DNA from: an uncultured Anaerobiospirillum sp.
GTDB lineage: Bacteria > Pseudomonadota > Gammaproteobacteria > Enterobacterales > Succinivibrionaceae
Direction of reading: 5' to 3'
Length of the DNA: 48,478 nt
Assembly (NCBI GenBank): GCA_944392765.1
Contig: CALXXU010000011.1
Span: 1-48,478 of the forward strand
The notes beneath the pieces are model-generated. The model had not been told where the DNA came from and did no database searches. It saw nothing but the letters and a program-made list of their open reading frames with translations. The position numbers and the translations under genes are program-made. Position 1 is the stretch's first letter, and the number at the start of each line of letters is the position of its first letter. Positions 38,417 through 46,980 of this stretch are shown here, piece by piece.

Positions 38417-40157
38417 TTATCTGCGCTTTATGGGGCTCATGAAGAAGGAGCTCTACGGCGTTTTCTTTGGCGTCTTCATGTCCTTTATCGCTTCGCTCTC
38501 CTCGGTGGCCCTGATGGGTACCGCCACTTGGTTCTTAAGTGCGATGGCGGTGGCGGGCTTTTATGATTACGCCCTCAATATCTTCATTCCTTCGGCCTTA
38601 ATTCGCCTCTTGGCCTTGGCGCGTACCTTATTGCGCTACGGTGAGCGCTATTACACCCATGACGCGACCTTTAGATTGCTAGCGTACTTGCGCGTCTACC
38701 TCTTTGAGCGGGCGCTGGCCCTAGAGGTAACGCAGGCGGTTAATTTCAAAAGTGCGGACTTGCAGCGCCGCCTGCAAGCGGATTTGGAGCGCCTGGAGAT
38801 GCTCTATATCCGCCAGTTCGTGCCTTTTGCCTGCGCCGTCTTAATGGGCCTGATCTTAGGAGCGGTGCTCTTGAGCTTTAGCGTGCACCTCATGGTCACG
38901 ACCTTGCTCTTAATGGTGCTGGCTGCGGTGGTCGCACCGCTGATTGCCACCTACAAGGGCCGTCGTTACTCAACCTTACAGAGCACGGTGGCGATTAAGC
39001 TCAATGACCAAGTCTCAGAGCTCATCGCAGGCTTTTTTGACCTGATGCTCTTAGGCCAGCACTATGAGCGCGCCGCCGAGTTCTTGCGCCAAGCGCAGCT
39101 CTTAGCCTGGGCACGCAGCCGCATTATCTTCTACGATCAGGTAGCCCAAGTGGTGCTCTTAACCTGCTCAGAGCTGACCTTACTTTTGATTTTGCTCGAG
39201 AGCGTGCCTCTGGTGAGCGCCGGGGCCATGTCCTCGCCGCAGATGATGATGTTAGGTGTGGTCGCGATGGCAAGCTACGAAATCTTGCAGCCGTTAAGTG
39301 CTGCTTGCCTGAACTTGCCGTACGTTATGCATTCAGCTCAGCGCGTCGCCGAGCTCTTCCATATTGGCACGCATGATCTGAGCTCTGACTCGGTGGCGGT
39401 GCTCAAGTCCGACGAAGCGGCCTATGCCGCCTCAGGCGGTGAGCTGTCGCAAGTCAGCAGCTTTGCTCAAAGAACCCTTGCTAAGGACCAACCAAAAACC
39501 AATGAGGGGGTTGGCGCCAGGAGCTTGGAGGTGTGCCTTTCTCATGTGGCCTTTAGCTATGATGCTGAGCAAGCGCCGCTCTATCAGGACTTAAATCTGA
39601 GTTTTCGCTCAGACCAAAACTACCTGATTAAGGCGCCGTCAGGGCGGGGTAAGAGTACCTTGGTGCTTCTGCTGACCAAGCTCTTGCTGCCCCAGACGGG
39701 CACCATTACCTTAAATGGGCGCGACTATCGTGAGCTTTCGGGGGCCACGGTGCGCGCGCATTTTGCGGTGGCGCTGCAAGACATCACCTTATTCTCAGGC
39801 TCGATCTTAGATACCTTTAGGCAGGCCAAGCCTGACGTGACCGAGGCCGAGGTCAGAGCGGCGTTAGATATCGTCGAGCTCACCGAGCTCATCGCGCAGC
39901 TGCCGCACGGCTTAGAGGAGTGGCTGGGCAGTACCGGCCTTACTATCTCGGGCGGCCAAGCGCGGCGCTTGTGTCTAGCGCGTGCCCTGGTCAAGGCGGG
40001 CAATAACTTCCTGGTGCTCGATGAGCCGGGCGAAGGCTTGGACGCGGCGCAAGAAGAGCGCATTATCGAGCGCATTCAAAAGCTGCGTAAGGGCGTAATT
40101 ATCATCACTCATAAACCAGCCGGTACACGTTTAGCCGATCACTTAGTGACCATCTAA
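38409..40157 (+). CDS. cydC: Glutathione/cysteine ABC exporter subunit CydC
   Basis: Partner of CydD. Six helices are followed by an ATPase domain with Walker A APSGRGKST, signature ISGGQARR, Walker B FLVLDEPGEGLD and the switch His in IIITHK. It is 582 aa (E. coli 573). The motifs SLSSVALMGTATWFLSAMA and RTLLRYGERYYTHDATF are typical for CydC. It begins inside the end of cydD and ends 37 bases before rpoH. Confidence 0.95.
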   Translation: MRDYLRFMGLMKKELYGVFFGVFMSFIASLSSVALMGTATWFLSAMAVAGFYDYALNIFIPSALIRLLALARTLLRYGERYYTHDATFRLLAYLRVYLFERALALEVTQAVNFKSADLQRRLQADLERLEMLYIRQFVPFACAVLMGLILGAVLLSFSVHLMVTTLLLMVLAAVVAPLIATYKGRRYSTLQSTVAIKLNDQVSELIAGFFDLMLLGQHYERAAEFLRQAQLLAWARSRIIFYDQVAQVVLLTCSELTLLLILLESVPLVSAGAMSSPQMMMLGVVAMASYEILQPLSAACLNLPYVMHSAQRVAELFHIGTHDLSSDSVAVLKSDEAAYAASGGELSQVSSFAQRTLAKDQPKTNEGVGARSLEVCLSHVAFSYDAEQAPLYQDLNLSFRSDQNYLIKAPSGRGKSTLVLLLTKLLLPQTGTITLNGRDYRELSGATVRAHFAVALQDITLFSGSILDTFRQAKPDVTEAEVRAALDIVELTELIAQLPHGLEEWLGSTGLTISGGQARRLCLARALVKAGNNFLVLDEPGEGLDAAQEERIIERIQKLRKGVIIITHKPAGTRLADHLVTI

Positions 40158-40177
40158 CTAGTCAGACGTAAGCGCTG

Positions 40178-40186
40178 TGCTATCAT
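40178..40186 (+). promoter_or_regulatory. Extended -10 promoter directly upstream of rpoH
   Basis: TGC followed by TATCAT. A start site about seven bases downstream would fall almost on the rpoH ATG (40195), predicting a leaderless or near-leaderless mRNA. No clear -35. Confidence 0.4.
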
Positions 40187-40194
40187 GCAAGGCC

Positions 40195-41985
40195 ATGCAA
40201 AGCTCAAAAAAATTAGGTGCGCTCAGTGAAGTAGCGACTGCTCCGGCAGTCCGCGCATCGACCCCAGCCGGGGCTCACTCAACTAAGCTTCAGCCTCACC
40301 TGCGTGAGGCTGCGCTGCCGCATGCCCCGGTGGAGGAAGTGGAAGCTGAGGTCGTGACCCCTGAGGACGTTACCTCTGAGGTGGTAACCCCCGAGGTCGT
40401 AACCTTAAGCCCTAAAAAGTCAGGTAAGCCTCAGAGCAGTAAGGGACAGACTGCTGCTGCGGTCACGGTCGAGCCGGTCACGGTTGAGGCCACCGAAATA
40501 AGCGCTGATGAGGCCGATGCCGCGCGCATCCGTTATGGTCTCGAGCATTCTTTTGCTCAGCATTTTGGGGCACCCGATGATATCGCCTCCCAAGTGGTGC
40601 CGCGTGAGGCCCCGGTCGACGTGGAAGTCCTGTCCGATGACTTCGATGACGACGGCTCCGATTTGCCGGTGGTAAGCTCCGAGTCCGATGAGAGCGCAGA
40701 CTCCTACGAGGTCGACTCCGGGGATGAGGACACGTCCTATCCGGTTGTACCTCAGGGCAGCTCCTCACGGGCTTTAGTGCGGGTCAGCAAAGGCAGCTCC
40801 TTAGGTGCCTTTATGCAGGCGGCCAAGCGCGAGCCGATGCTCACCCCTGAAGAAGAGCACAAGCTGGCGCTGCGCTTTCGCGATTTTGGTGACTTAGATG
40901 CGGCCCGTAAGCTCGTGACCTCGCATTTGCGCTTGGTGATCAGCGTGGCGCGCAATTACGCCGGTTATGGCCTGCCGTTACCTGATTTAATCCAAGAAGG
41001 TAATATTGGCCTAATGAAGGCGGTGCGCCACTTCAATCCTGATGTGGGCGTGCGCCTCGCGGCCTTTGCCGTGCATTGGATTAAGGCGGAGATCTTAGAT
41101 TACGTGCTGCGCAATTGGCGCATGGTCAAGGTCGCCACCACTAAGGCTCAGCGCAAGCTCTTCTTTACCTTGCGTGAGCTCAAGCTGCGCTTAGGCTGGT
41201 TTACCAACGACGAGCGCGAAGAGGTCGCCAATGTCTTAGGCGTGACCCCGCATGAAGTAGCGGAGATGGAAACGCGCATGGCGGGCTCAGATATGAGCTT
41301 TGATGCCGATAGCAATGATGACTCCAGCACTGCGGCCGCCTTACCGTCGCCTGCCTCTTATCTTGAGGATGAGAACTCGAACTTTGCTCAGGTCTTAGAG
41401 AACTCGGACTACACCAATTGGCAGGTCACGAAGCTCAAAGAGGCCTTAGCCTCCTTAGACGAGCGCTCGCGCCACATTCTAAAGCGGCGTTGGCTCGACG
41501 AGGACAAGGCGACCTTGCAGGAGCTGTCCCATGAGCTCGGCGTCTCCATTGAGCGCGTGCGCCAGATTGAGAACAATGCCTTAGGCAAGATTAAGAACAT
41601 CTTGCTCCAAGAGGGCGTGGCCCCTGAGGGCGCCACTGCACGCTTGACTATGACAAGCGAGAAGAAGAAAAAGACGCGCGCCCAGAGCACCAAGCCAAGT
41701 AAAAGTGGGCGGGCGCTGAGTGTGGTGCAGCGCACCAAGACCAAGAGCGCGGCGACCAAGTCAGGTGCCACCAAGGGCGTCAAGGCCAGCACCAGTGCGG
41801 CGCACAAGGCCGATCTGCACAGTGCCCACGTCGTGGTCACGCCACAAGATGACGCGGCGGATGTCCCGAATGTCAGCCTAAAGCAGGTCGCTACCACCGT
41901 GACTAAGGCGCAAACCACCAAGGTCAATCAGGCGACCAAGCTCAGCAAGGCCAAGAAGACCTCCACTGAGTTAGCCCCAGCCTAA
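40195..41985 (+). CDS. rpoH: RNA polymerase sigma-32 factor RpoH with long N- and C-terminal extensions
   Basis: Heat-shock sigma factor. The core (residues about 200-475) has region 1.2 SLGAFMQAAKREPMLTPEEE, region 2 NYAGYGLPLPDLIQEGNIGL and FAVHWIKAEI, the RpoH box QRKLFFTLR, and region 4 with ELGVSIERVRQIE. E. coli RpoH is 284 aa; this one is 596. The N-terminal 200 residues are acidic low complexity with VVTPE-type repeats and a DDFDDDGSD cluster. The last 120 are basic (Lys/Thr/Ser/Ala). The start is not certain: ATG 40195 has only AAGG close by, and an in-frame GTG at 40177 exists. Confidence 0.95.
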   Translation: MQSSKKLGALSEVATAPAVRASTPAGAHSTKLQPHLREAALPHAPVEEVEAEVVTPEDVTSEVVTPEVVTLSPKKSGKPQSSKGQTAAAVTVEPVTVEATEISADEADAARIRYGLEHSFAQHFGAPDDIASQVVPREAPVDVEVLSDDFDDDGSDLPVVSSESDESADSYEVDSGDEDTSYPVVPQGSSSRALVRVSKGSSLGAFMQAAKREPMLTPEEEHKLALRFRDFGDLDAARKLVTSHLRLVISVARNYAGYGLPLPDLIQEGNIGLMKAVRHFNPDVGVRLAAFAVHWIKAEILDYVLRNWRMVKVATTKAQRKLFFTLRELKLRLGWFTNDEREEVANVLGVTPHEVAEMETRMAGSDMSFDADSNDDSSTAAALPSPASYLEDENSNFAQVLENSDYTNWQVTKLKEALASLDERSRHILKRRWLDEDKATLQELSHELGVSIERVRQIENNALGKIKNILLQEGVAPEGATARLTMTSEKKKKTRAQSTKPSKSGRALSVVQRTKTKSAATKSGATKGVKASTSAAHKADLHSAHVVVTPQDDAADVPNVSLKQVATTVTKAQTTKVNQATKLSKAKKTSTELAPA

Positions 41986-41991
41986 AACACA

Positions 41992-42017
41992 AAAAGGCGA
42001 CCCTAGGGTCGCCTTTT
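41992..42017 (+). terminator. Terminator after rpoH
   Basis: A perfect 11-bp stem (AAAAGGCGACC/GGTCGCCTTTT) with a CTAG loop; works on both strands by symmetry. Confidence 0.9.
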
Positions 42018-42071
42018 GGTTTGAGGCTGCCCCGAGAGCGGGGCAGTCTGGTGCAAGCTCGAGCTGACAAA

Positions 42072-42159
42072 CCAGCTTACAACGCTGCTTATAAGGTCAG
42101 CTTACAACGCCAGCTTATAAGGCTAGCTTACAAGGCCTGCCTATAAGGCCAGCTGAGCG
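42072..42159 (-). repeat. 13-bp tandem repeats at the 3' end of the 42141 gene
   Basis: About seven units of CCAGCTTAYAANG type (one is 12 bp, the last is partial) run from 42072 to 42159. They extend through the stop codon into the last codons of the minus-strand gene, which may therefore have gained its final residues from repeat sequence. Confidence 0.8.
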
Positions 42160-43382
42160 CGCTGGGCCAGCTGCTGCCCAAAGCCTTGGGTAAAGTCAAA
42201 TTGACCGCCCCATGGCAGCGTGCTCAGGTGCGAGATGACGTGGACGTCGGCCTGCGGCACGATCTGGTAGGTAACAGCCATAAAGTCGGCATCACCGGCG
42301 ACCTTTAAGGCCTCAGCAGCGAGCTCACTAAAGCGCTTGATCGGCTCATGCGCGGTGTTGACCAAGTGGAAGCGATTAGGCTCTAAGGACACGGCATAAG
42401 GCAGCATCTTGCCTTGGTCATCAAAGACGGTGATAGCTTGGTTCTGGTGGCTTAAGGCGCACAGCACTTGGCCGTGAGCGCACCAAAACTCGAGCTGATG
42501 GAGCGACATGCTGCCCTTAGTCTTGATCACCTCTAAGGTGGCGTTGACGATTGGGTCGTTCGGGCCAAAGATGAGCAGCGAGCGCGGAGCGCGGGCCTGA
42601 GCATTGAACGGCTGGGCTTGGGCGCTGGCACGAGCTACGGCCTCAGATTCAGCCACAAAGTTCAGGACCTCGCTTGGTTGGTGCTTGTCGCGGCTTGGCA
42701 TCAAGAGCTGGTGCTGTGGGGCGCCGCTATTGGTTAAGCGCAGGCTGTTGGGCAGACTATCCCACGATAAGACCTCGGCGGCATTGCTATTAAAGCCCTC
42801 AGCGCTGAGCGTGCTTAACTCAGATACGGCAATCGTGGCGATTGGTTGGGCGATAAACTCGGAGTTAACCCCGCGCTCTTGTAAGAAAGCGCTCAGATCA
42901 GCAGGCAGGGGCGTCTGGTTGACGGCGGCACGAACGCACAGCTGTAAACCTAAGGTGTTAGGACGGACTGCTAGGTCGACGTTGATGCCTTGCAGATTTA
43001 AGCTGTGCTCGGCTAAGAGCAGACGCTCACAGCGCTTTAACGGTAAACCAAAGGCTTGCTGAGCCAGGATCTGCTCTAAGGCGCCGTTTAAGCGATAAGG
43101 GCGGGTGCTGCTGCCTTGGGCTAAGCAGTGCAGCAATGGGTTAACGTCACCTAAGCCTTGCTCTTGTAAGTAGCGTGGGCCGTCAAAGAGGACGCTGGGC
43201 AGGCAATCCTTAAAGCCGTAGTTGGCGTAGTGGTAAGCCGGATCTGGGTTGCCATCATTATGGTAGGTGATGTCCGGATACTGAGCGCGATACCACTCTT
43301 CATCAAATAAGGCACTGTTACGGACTAATTCAGCGCGTTGGTTGGCATCGAGCGCGGCGAGATTCAAAATTGGCTGATACAT
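42141..43382 (-). CDS. Unknown protein with FDxxWY-type motif of polysaccharide-related proteins
   Basis: 413 aa, cytosolic by composition. Residues about 23-90 read SALFDEEWYRAQYPDI, DPAYHYANYGFKDCLPS, LFDGPRYLQE and NPLLHCL, the pattern found repeatedly beside or within glycosyltransferases and other surface-polysaccharide proteins. The rest is not recognised; a C-terminal half has many beta-prone segments. It starts nine bases after the 43392 gene and is co-transcribed with it. Its stop lies in a tandem-repeat tract. A role in surface glycan handling is only a suggestion. Confidence 0.6.
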   Translation of the reverse strand: MYQPILNLAALDANQRAELVRNSALFDEEWYRAQYPDITYHNDGNPDPAYHYANYGFKDCLPSVLFDGPRYLQEQGLGDVNPLLHCLAQGSSTRPYRLNGALEQILAQQAFGLPLKRCERLLLAEHSLNLQGINVDLAVRPNTLGLQLCVRAAVNQTPLPADLSAFLQERGVNSEFIAQPIATIAVSELSTLSAEGFNSNAAEVLSWDSLPNSLRLTNSGAPQHQLLMPSRDKHQPSEVLNFVAESEAVARASAQAQPFNAQARAPRSLLIFGPNDPIVNATLEVIKTKGSMSLHQLEFWCAHGQVLCALSHQNQAITVFDDQGKMLPYAVSLEPNRFHLVNTAHEPIKRFSELAAEALKVAGDADFMAVTYQIVPQADVHVISHLSTLPWGGQFDFTQGFGQQLAQRAQLAL

Positions 43383-43391
43383 AACGGGCTC

Positions 43392-44525
43392 CTAGCGCTG
43401 CTCTACGGCGTTAATGATAAGTTGGGTCTGGCACGGCCAGGTTGGCTCACATTGCCAGCTTAATTGTAATTGCAGCTTCTTGCTGCTCGACTCAAGCGCG
43501 GAAGAGAAGATCTTGAGGGCGGCTAAGATCAACTTGCAATCACCGAAGATAGTGTCGAGCTCGCTATAGGCTGGGCTGCCGTTTAATGGCAGTTCACCGC
43601 CTAAGGTGAGTGCCAGCGTGGTGCCATGGCGATAGAGCTTGCCCATATCGCTGGCAGCGAAGAGCTTGAGATTGTCTTCACTTAAGTTGCCCTTAACCAA
43701 GTCCACCTTTTGCGCGGTGACTAAATCGTTGAGGGTAAAGGTGGTGAAGTAGTCATGGACCGATACGCCCGCTGGAGCGCGACCCACAAACTGCTGGCCC
43801 TGGGCGTTGAAGTAGACTTTGCGATAGGAAACATTAGCCAGGATCCCCTTGACTACGGCGGCCTCGATTGGGCGGGCGACCGCCTTGGAGGCGACCGCAG
43901 CCTTAATGGCTTGGCCGATCAATGGGTTTTGGGCAATTTCGACCACGGCCTTAGGGTTAGGGGCTAAGAACTTCACCTGCTTGATGCTGCCCCCATTGAA
44001 CAGGTCTAAGACCGTAACGAGGTTCGGGTTGAGGTCGAGCACGCGGGTGCTTGGCAGGTAATAGGCGGTGTGCAGCTTAGCGGCAAACAGCTGGATCAAC
44101 AGACGAGTTAAAGGCTCAAGCATAAAGCCAGCGGCGCTATCGTCGCTAAAGCCTAAGGCTTCGTAGCCCGAGAAGATCTGCTTTCTTTGGGCATAGAGGG
44201 AGAGCAGGGCAGTGCTATCCCACGAGCGCAGCAGGGAGCTGGCTAGAGGGCGGGCCAAATAAGCGCCGAAGAAGCGCACTAAGTAGCAGTGAACGGCCTG
44301 AGCTAAGCTGGAAGCCTCATCTTCTTGGGGCAGTGCCTTAAGGGCGGTCATGAGGGCGTTAAAGTCGCAATGCGCGGCACGCAGTAAGGCCACCAGCCCT
44401 TCATCGTGCGCTAAGCGCTCCAGCAGTGCGGTCAACGCAGGCTCATCCTTGATTTGGGCCCCGGTAACCTGGGAAAAATATGGCCTTAAGACGGCATTGA
44501 ATTGGTCTTTAAGCGCAGTGCTCAT
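43392..44525 (-). CDS. Unknown protein, partner of the 42141 gene
   Basis: 377 aa from the ATG at 44525 (MSTALKDQF), preceded at a distance by GGA; the longer frame from 44564 is not favoured. No signal peptide and no clear membrane segment. Mostly helical in the N-terminal half, with a Lys/Ala/Val stretch near the middle (GQAIKAAVASKAVARP). No family recognised. First gene of a two-gene minus-strand operon, divergent from ptsN across a region with an 11-bp tandem array. Confidence 0.6.
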   Translation of the reverse strand: MSTALKDQFNAVLRPYFSQVTGAQIKDEPALTALLERLAHDEGLVALLRAAHCDFNALMTALKALPQEDEASSLAQAVHCYLVRFFGAYLARPLASSLLRSWDSTALLSLYAQRKQIFSGYEALGFSDDSAAGFMLEPLTRLLIQLFAAKLHTAYYLPSTRVLDLNPNLVTVLDLFNGGSIKQVKFLAPNPKAVVEIAQNPLIGQAIKAAVASKAVARPIEAAVVKGILANVSYRKVYFNAQGQQFVGRAPAGVSVHDYFTTFTLNDLVTAQKVDLVKGNLSEDNLKLFAASDMGKLYRHGTTLALTLGGELPLNGSPAYSELDTIFGDCKLILAALKIFSSALESSSKKLQLQLSWQCEPTWPCQTQLIINAVEQR

Positions 44526-44640
44526 AAAATTGCATCCTACAAAATTAACACAGCCTAGCAACAAAACCCAGGCATGCGCCTTCCAGTTAAGCGCAACCCA
44601 TCAGTTTAGCATTATTGGCTTAGTCCAAAGCAAGGAACGC

Positions 44641-44739
44641 AAGCCCAGCCCAAACCCAGCTCAAGCCCAGCTCAAGCCCAGCCCAAGCCCAGCCCAAGCC
44701 CAGCTCAAGCCCAGCCCAAGCCCAGCCCAAGCCCAGCTC
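44641..44739 (+). repeat. Nine 11-bp tandem repeats upstream of ptsN
   Basis: Nine head-to-tail copies of AAGCCCAGCYC, with C or T at the tenth base and one A change. The array ends 67 bases before the ptsN start and lies between divergent genes. No spacers, so not CRISPR. The 11-bp period is close to one helical turn. Confidence 0.9.
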
Positions 44740-44806
44740 AAGCCCTGCGTCTGTGCTAAGCTTGCGGCGACCGTGCTAAGCTTAGGGGGCTTTGTGAGGA
44801 CTTGCT

Positions 44807-45379
44807 ATGGCGCAGTTTAAGATTTTGCCCAACACTTACATTTTGTCACCGCTGATTTGCTTTAGTCGCAAGCGTCTCTTTGAGGAGATGAGTGATCTCG
44901 CCGCAGCGATCACGGGAGTGGAGGCGCGGGTGCTGCTGACGGCTTTAAATGAGCGCGAGGCGATGGGCTCGACGGCCTGTGCTAAGGGCATTTGCATTCC
45001 CCATGGGGTGATCCCCGAGCTCAAGCAATCGGTAGCGGTGCTAGCGTTACTGCAAGCGGAGATTCCTTTTAACTCGGTGGATAGCGACTATCAGGGCGTG
45101 GATTTTGCGCTGGCCTTTTTCCTCTCGCCCAAGGACAAGTACGAAGAGCGTGCTCAGATGCTGCGTCTGGTCAGCCGCGAGCTCAATAATCCTGATTTGG
45201 CCAATTCCTTTCGCAGGGTGTGGCAGGACACCAATAAGCTCATGATGCTGATGCTCAAGCTTGATAACTTGCTCTTTGCCAACTACAAGCCGATTACTCC
45301 TCCTAAAGAGACCAGCTCCACTAACCCGATCGTGCAATTCATCACCGAAGCGATCGGCGGCGTTATGGACGACAACTAA
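44807..45379 (+). CDS. ptsN: Nitrogen-PTS EIIA protein PtsN
   Basis: EIIA-Ntr fold protein, phosphorylated on a conserved His (His66 in GICIPHGVIP; E. coli His73), regulating potassium and nitrogen-linked processes. Core motifs REAMGSTACAKG and LALAFFLSPKDKYEERAQMLRLVS (ends FFLSPKD and MLRLVSREL) are visible. 190 aa against 163 in E. coli, with a C-terminal extension of about 25 residues. GAGG precedes the ATG by seven bases. It sits directly before rapZ as in E. coli, but without hpf or rpoN. Confidence 0.93.
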   Translation: MAQFKILPNTYILSPLICFSRKRLFEEMSDLAAAITGVEARVLLTALNEREAMGSTACAKGICIPHGVIPELKQSVAVLALLQAEIPFNSVDSDYQGVDFALAFFLSPKDKYEERAQMLRLVSRELNNPDLANSFRRVWQDTNKLMMLMLKLDNLLFANYKPITPPKETSSTNPIVQFITEAIGGVMDDN

Positions 45380-45531
45380 ATTCAGTGCCAGAATGGGCGC
45401 CCGAATTAACCAGCAACGCCCAAGCACTAGGCATTTGATCTGCATTTTGCTTGCTGCAGGGTAAAGCGCGCTAAGATGGGCGGGTTGGTGGCACATAGAC
45501 GCAGTGATTTCTAAGAGATTTGGGAGGTGCT

Positions 45532-46611
45532 ATGGCCTACGAACAAACTCAAGATTTAACCAAGGTTCAGGCTGCAGGCGCTCACGAAGCTCAGGCCCAG
45601 CTTGAGAGCAGCACCGCCGTAGCAGGAGCAGCAGGTGCCACCGCAGCAGAGGCAGCAGCAGGTGCCACCGCCGAGGCTCTCTCTGCCGAGGGCGTGGCCC
45701 CCAGCGCCAGTGCAGGACTTGTGCAGCTGGTGATTATCTCCGGCCGCTCGGGCTCGGGTAAGACTGTCGCGCTCAGAGCTCTTGAAGACTTAGGCTATTA
45801 CTGCATCGATAATTTGCCGGTGAACTTCCTCCTCGAGCTGACCTCAATGGCGGCCTCGCGCTATCCAAAGTTGGCAGTCTCGATCGATATTCGCAATCTG
45901 CCTGAGAACGATAGCTTTCTTGCGACCTTAATCAACGACATTAAGGCCAATCCTAAGATTCACTCCACGCTCATCTTCTGCGACGCCGACGACCAAGTCT
46001 TAGTCAAGCGCTACTCGGAGACGCGCCGCTTGCACCCGCTCTCGCGCAAGAATCTGTCCTTGAGTGAGGCCATTGTGCTCGAGCGCACCAAGCTTGAGAA
46101 TATGGCCGGTTGGGCCGACCTTAGAATCGACACCTCAGACTTATCGGTACACGATCTATCAAATGAGGTGACCCAAGTCATAATGGGGCGTCCGGAGCGT
46201 CGTTTGGTGATGGTCTTTGAGTCCTTTGGCTTTAAAAACGGTATTGCCAAGGACGCCGACTTCGTCTTTGATGCGCGCTTCCTGCCTAACCCTTTCTGGG
46301 AAAAAGAGCTGAGATCCTACACTGGCCTTGATCAACCGGTGATCGATTTCTTCCACCGCCATCCTGAGGTTGAGGTTTACATCAAGCAGATCGACAACAT
46401 GCTAATGTATTGGCTGCGCGACATTGAGTCCAGCAACCGCAGCTACCTCACGGTCTCGGTGGGCTGCACCGGCGGCTGCCACCGCTCGGTCTATATTGCG
46501 CAGTCCTTAGCCGACCTCTACCAAAGCCGAGGCTTTATGGTTCAGGTGCGCCACCGCTCGCTCAATATCACCTCAAGTAGCCATCGCCTCGAGAGCAAAA
46601 CAAGCACCTAA
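45532..46611 (+). CDS. rapZ: RNase adapter protein RapZ (YhbJ) with Ala-rich N-terminal extension
   Basis: P-loop protein that binds small RNAs such as GlmZ and directs them to RNase E in control of glucosamine-6-phosphate synthesis. Walker A is GRSGSGKTVAL near residue 70; DNLPVNFL and the C-terminal VGCTGGCHRSVYIAQ and VRHRSL are family hallmarks. 359 aa against 284 in E. coli: about 62 Ala/Gly/Glu-rich residues are added at the N terminus. The C terminus ends NITSSSHRLESKTST and lacks the compact Lys-Arg-Lys cluster used by E. coli RapZ for RNA binding. ATG 45532 has GGGAGG four to five bases upstream. Confidence 0.94.
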   Translation: MAYEQTQDLTKVQAAGAHEAQAQLESSTAVAGAAGATAAEAAAGATAEALSAEGVAPSASAGLVQLVIISGRSGSGKTVALRALEDLGYYCIDNLPVNFLLELTSMAASRYPKLAVSIDIRNLPENDSFLATLINDIKANPKIHSTLIFCDADDQVLVKRYSETRRLHPLSRKNLSLSEAIVLERTKLENMAGWADLRIDTSDLSVHDLSNEVTQVIMGRPERRLVMVFESFGFKNGIAKDADFVFDARFLPNPFWEKELRSYTGLDQPVIDFFHRHPEVEVYIKQIDNMLMYWLRDIESSNRSYLTVSVGCTGGCHRSVYIAQSLADLYQSRGFMVQVRHRSLNITSSSHRLESKTST

Positions 46612-46900
46612 AACCCCGAGGTAGGCTGCTCTCGTAGCAACGCCTGAAGTAAGGCCCAATGCCGCAGCAACGCCCAGCTTGAGACCAGGTCTCGCCCCGG
46701 TCTCAAGCTGGGCGTTGCCGTTAAGCGGGCCACCTGCGCGGGACGTAACCTGAGCAGACGGCGTCGGAGCGTGGTGTCGCTTGAGCGGACGGCGCTTGAG
46801 CGGGCCTAGGTGCGGGCGCCTCCTCCGGTTTGAGCTCAGGGCGCCTGGTGAGGGAATGTTAGGTTGAGGTTATGCTCTCGAAAAAATGTGTAAAAAATTG
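46612..46900. other. Intergenic region between rapZ and the tRNA promoter
   Basis: Apart from the 19-bp hairpin it contains imperfect repeats of GAGCGGACGGCG type (about 46750-46805). No gene is seen. Confidence 0.5.
46668..46717 (+). terminator. Perfect 19-bp hairpin after rapZ
   Basis: Arms 46668-46686 and 46699-46717 are perfectly complementary over 19 bp with a 12-base loop; part of the loop can also pair (GAGACC/GGTCTC). No T-run follows. It may end or protect the rapZ mRNA or be an RNase III substrate. Confidence 0.7.
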
Positions 46901-46929
46901 TTGACAGGGGTTAATGTCGCCATTACAAT
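46901..46929 (+). promoter_or_regulatory. Promoter of the tRNA-Asn gene
   Basis: Consensus TTGACA (46901-46906), a 17-base spacer, and TACAAT (46924-46929). The transcript would start about 45 bases before the tRNA. Confidence 0.9.
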
Positions 46930-46942
46930 GTGCATCGCTTTC

Positions 46943-46956
46943 AAACGCTAGCGTTT
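46943..46956 (+). other. 14-bp palindrome in the tRNA leader
   Basis: AAACGCTAGCGTTT is a perfect palindrome just after the expected transcription start, followed by GGCGGCGCTTTTTG. Possible processing signal or binding site. Confidence 0.5.
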
Positions 46957-46980
46957 GGCGGCGCTTTTTGTTTATGGTGT

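Noticed and set aside
44641-44739. CRISPR array
   Set aside because: The 11-bp units are directly adjacent, with no spacers.
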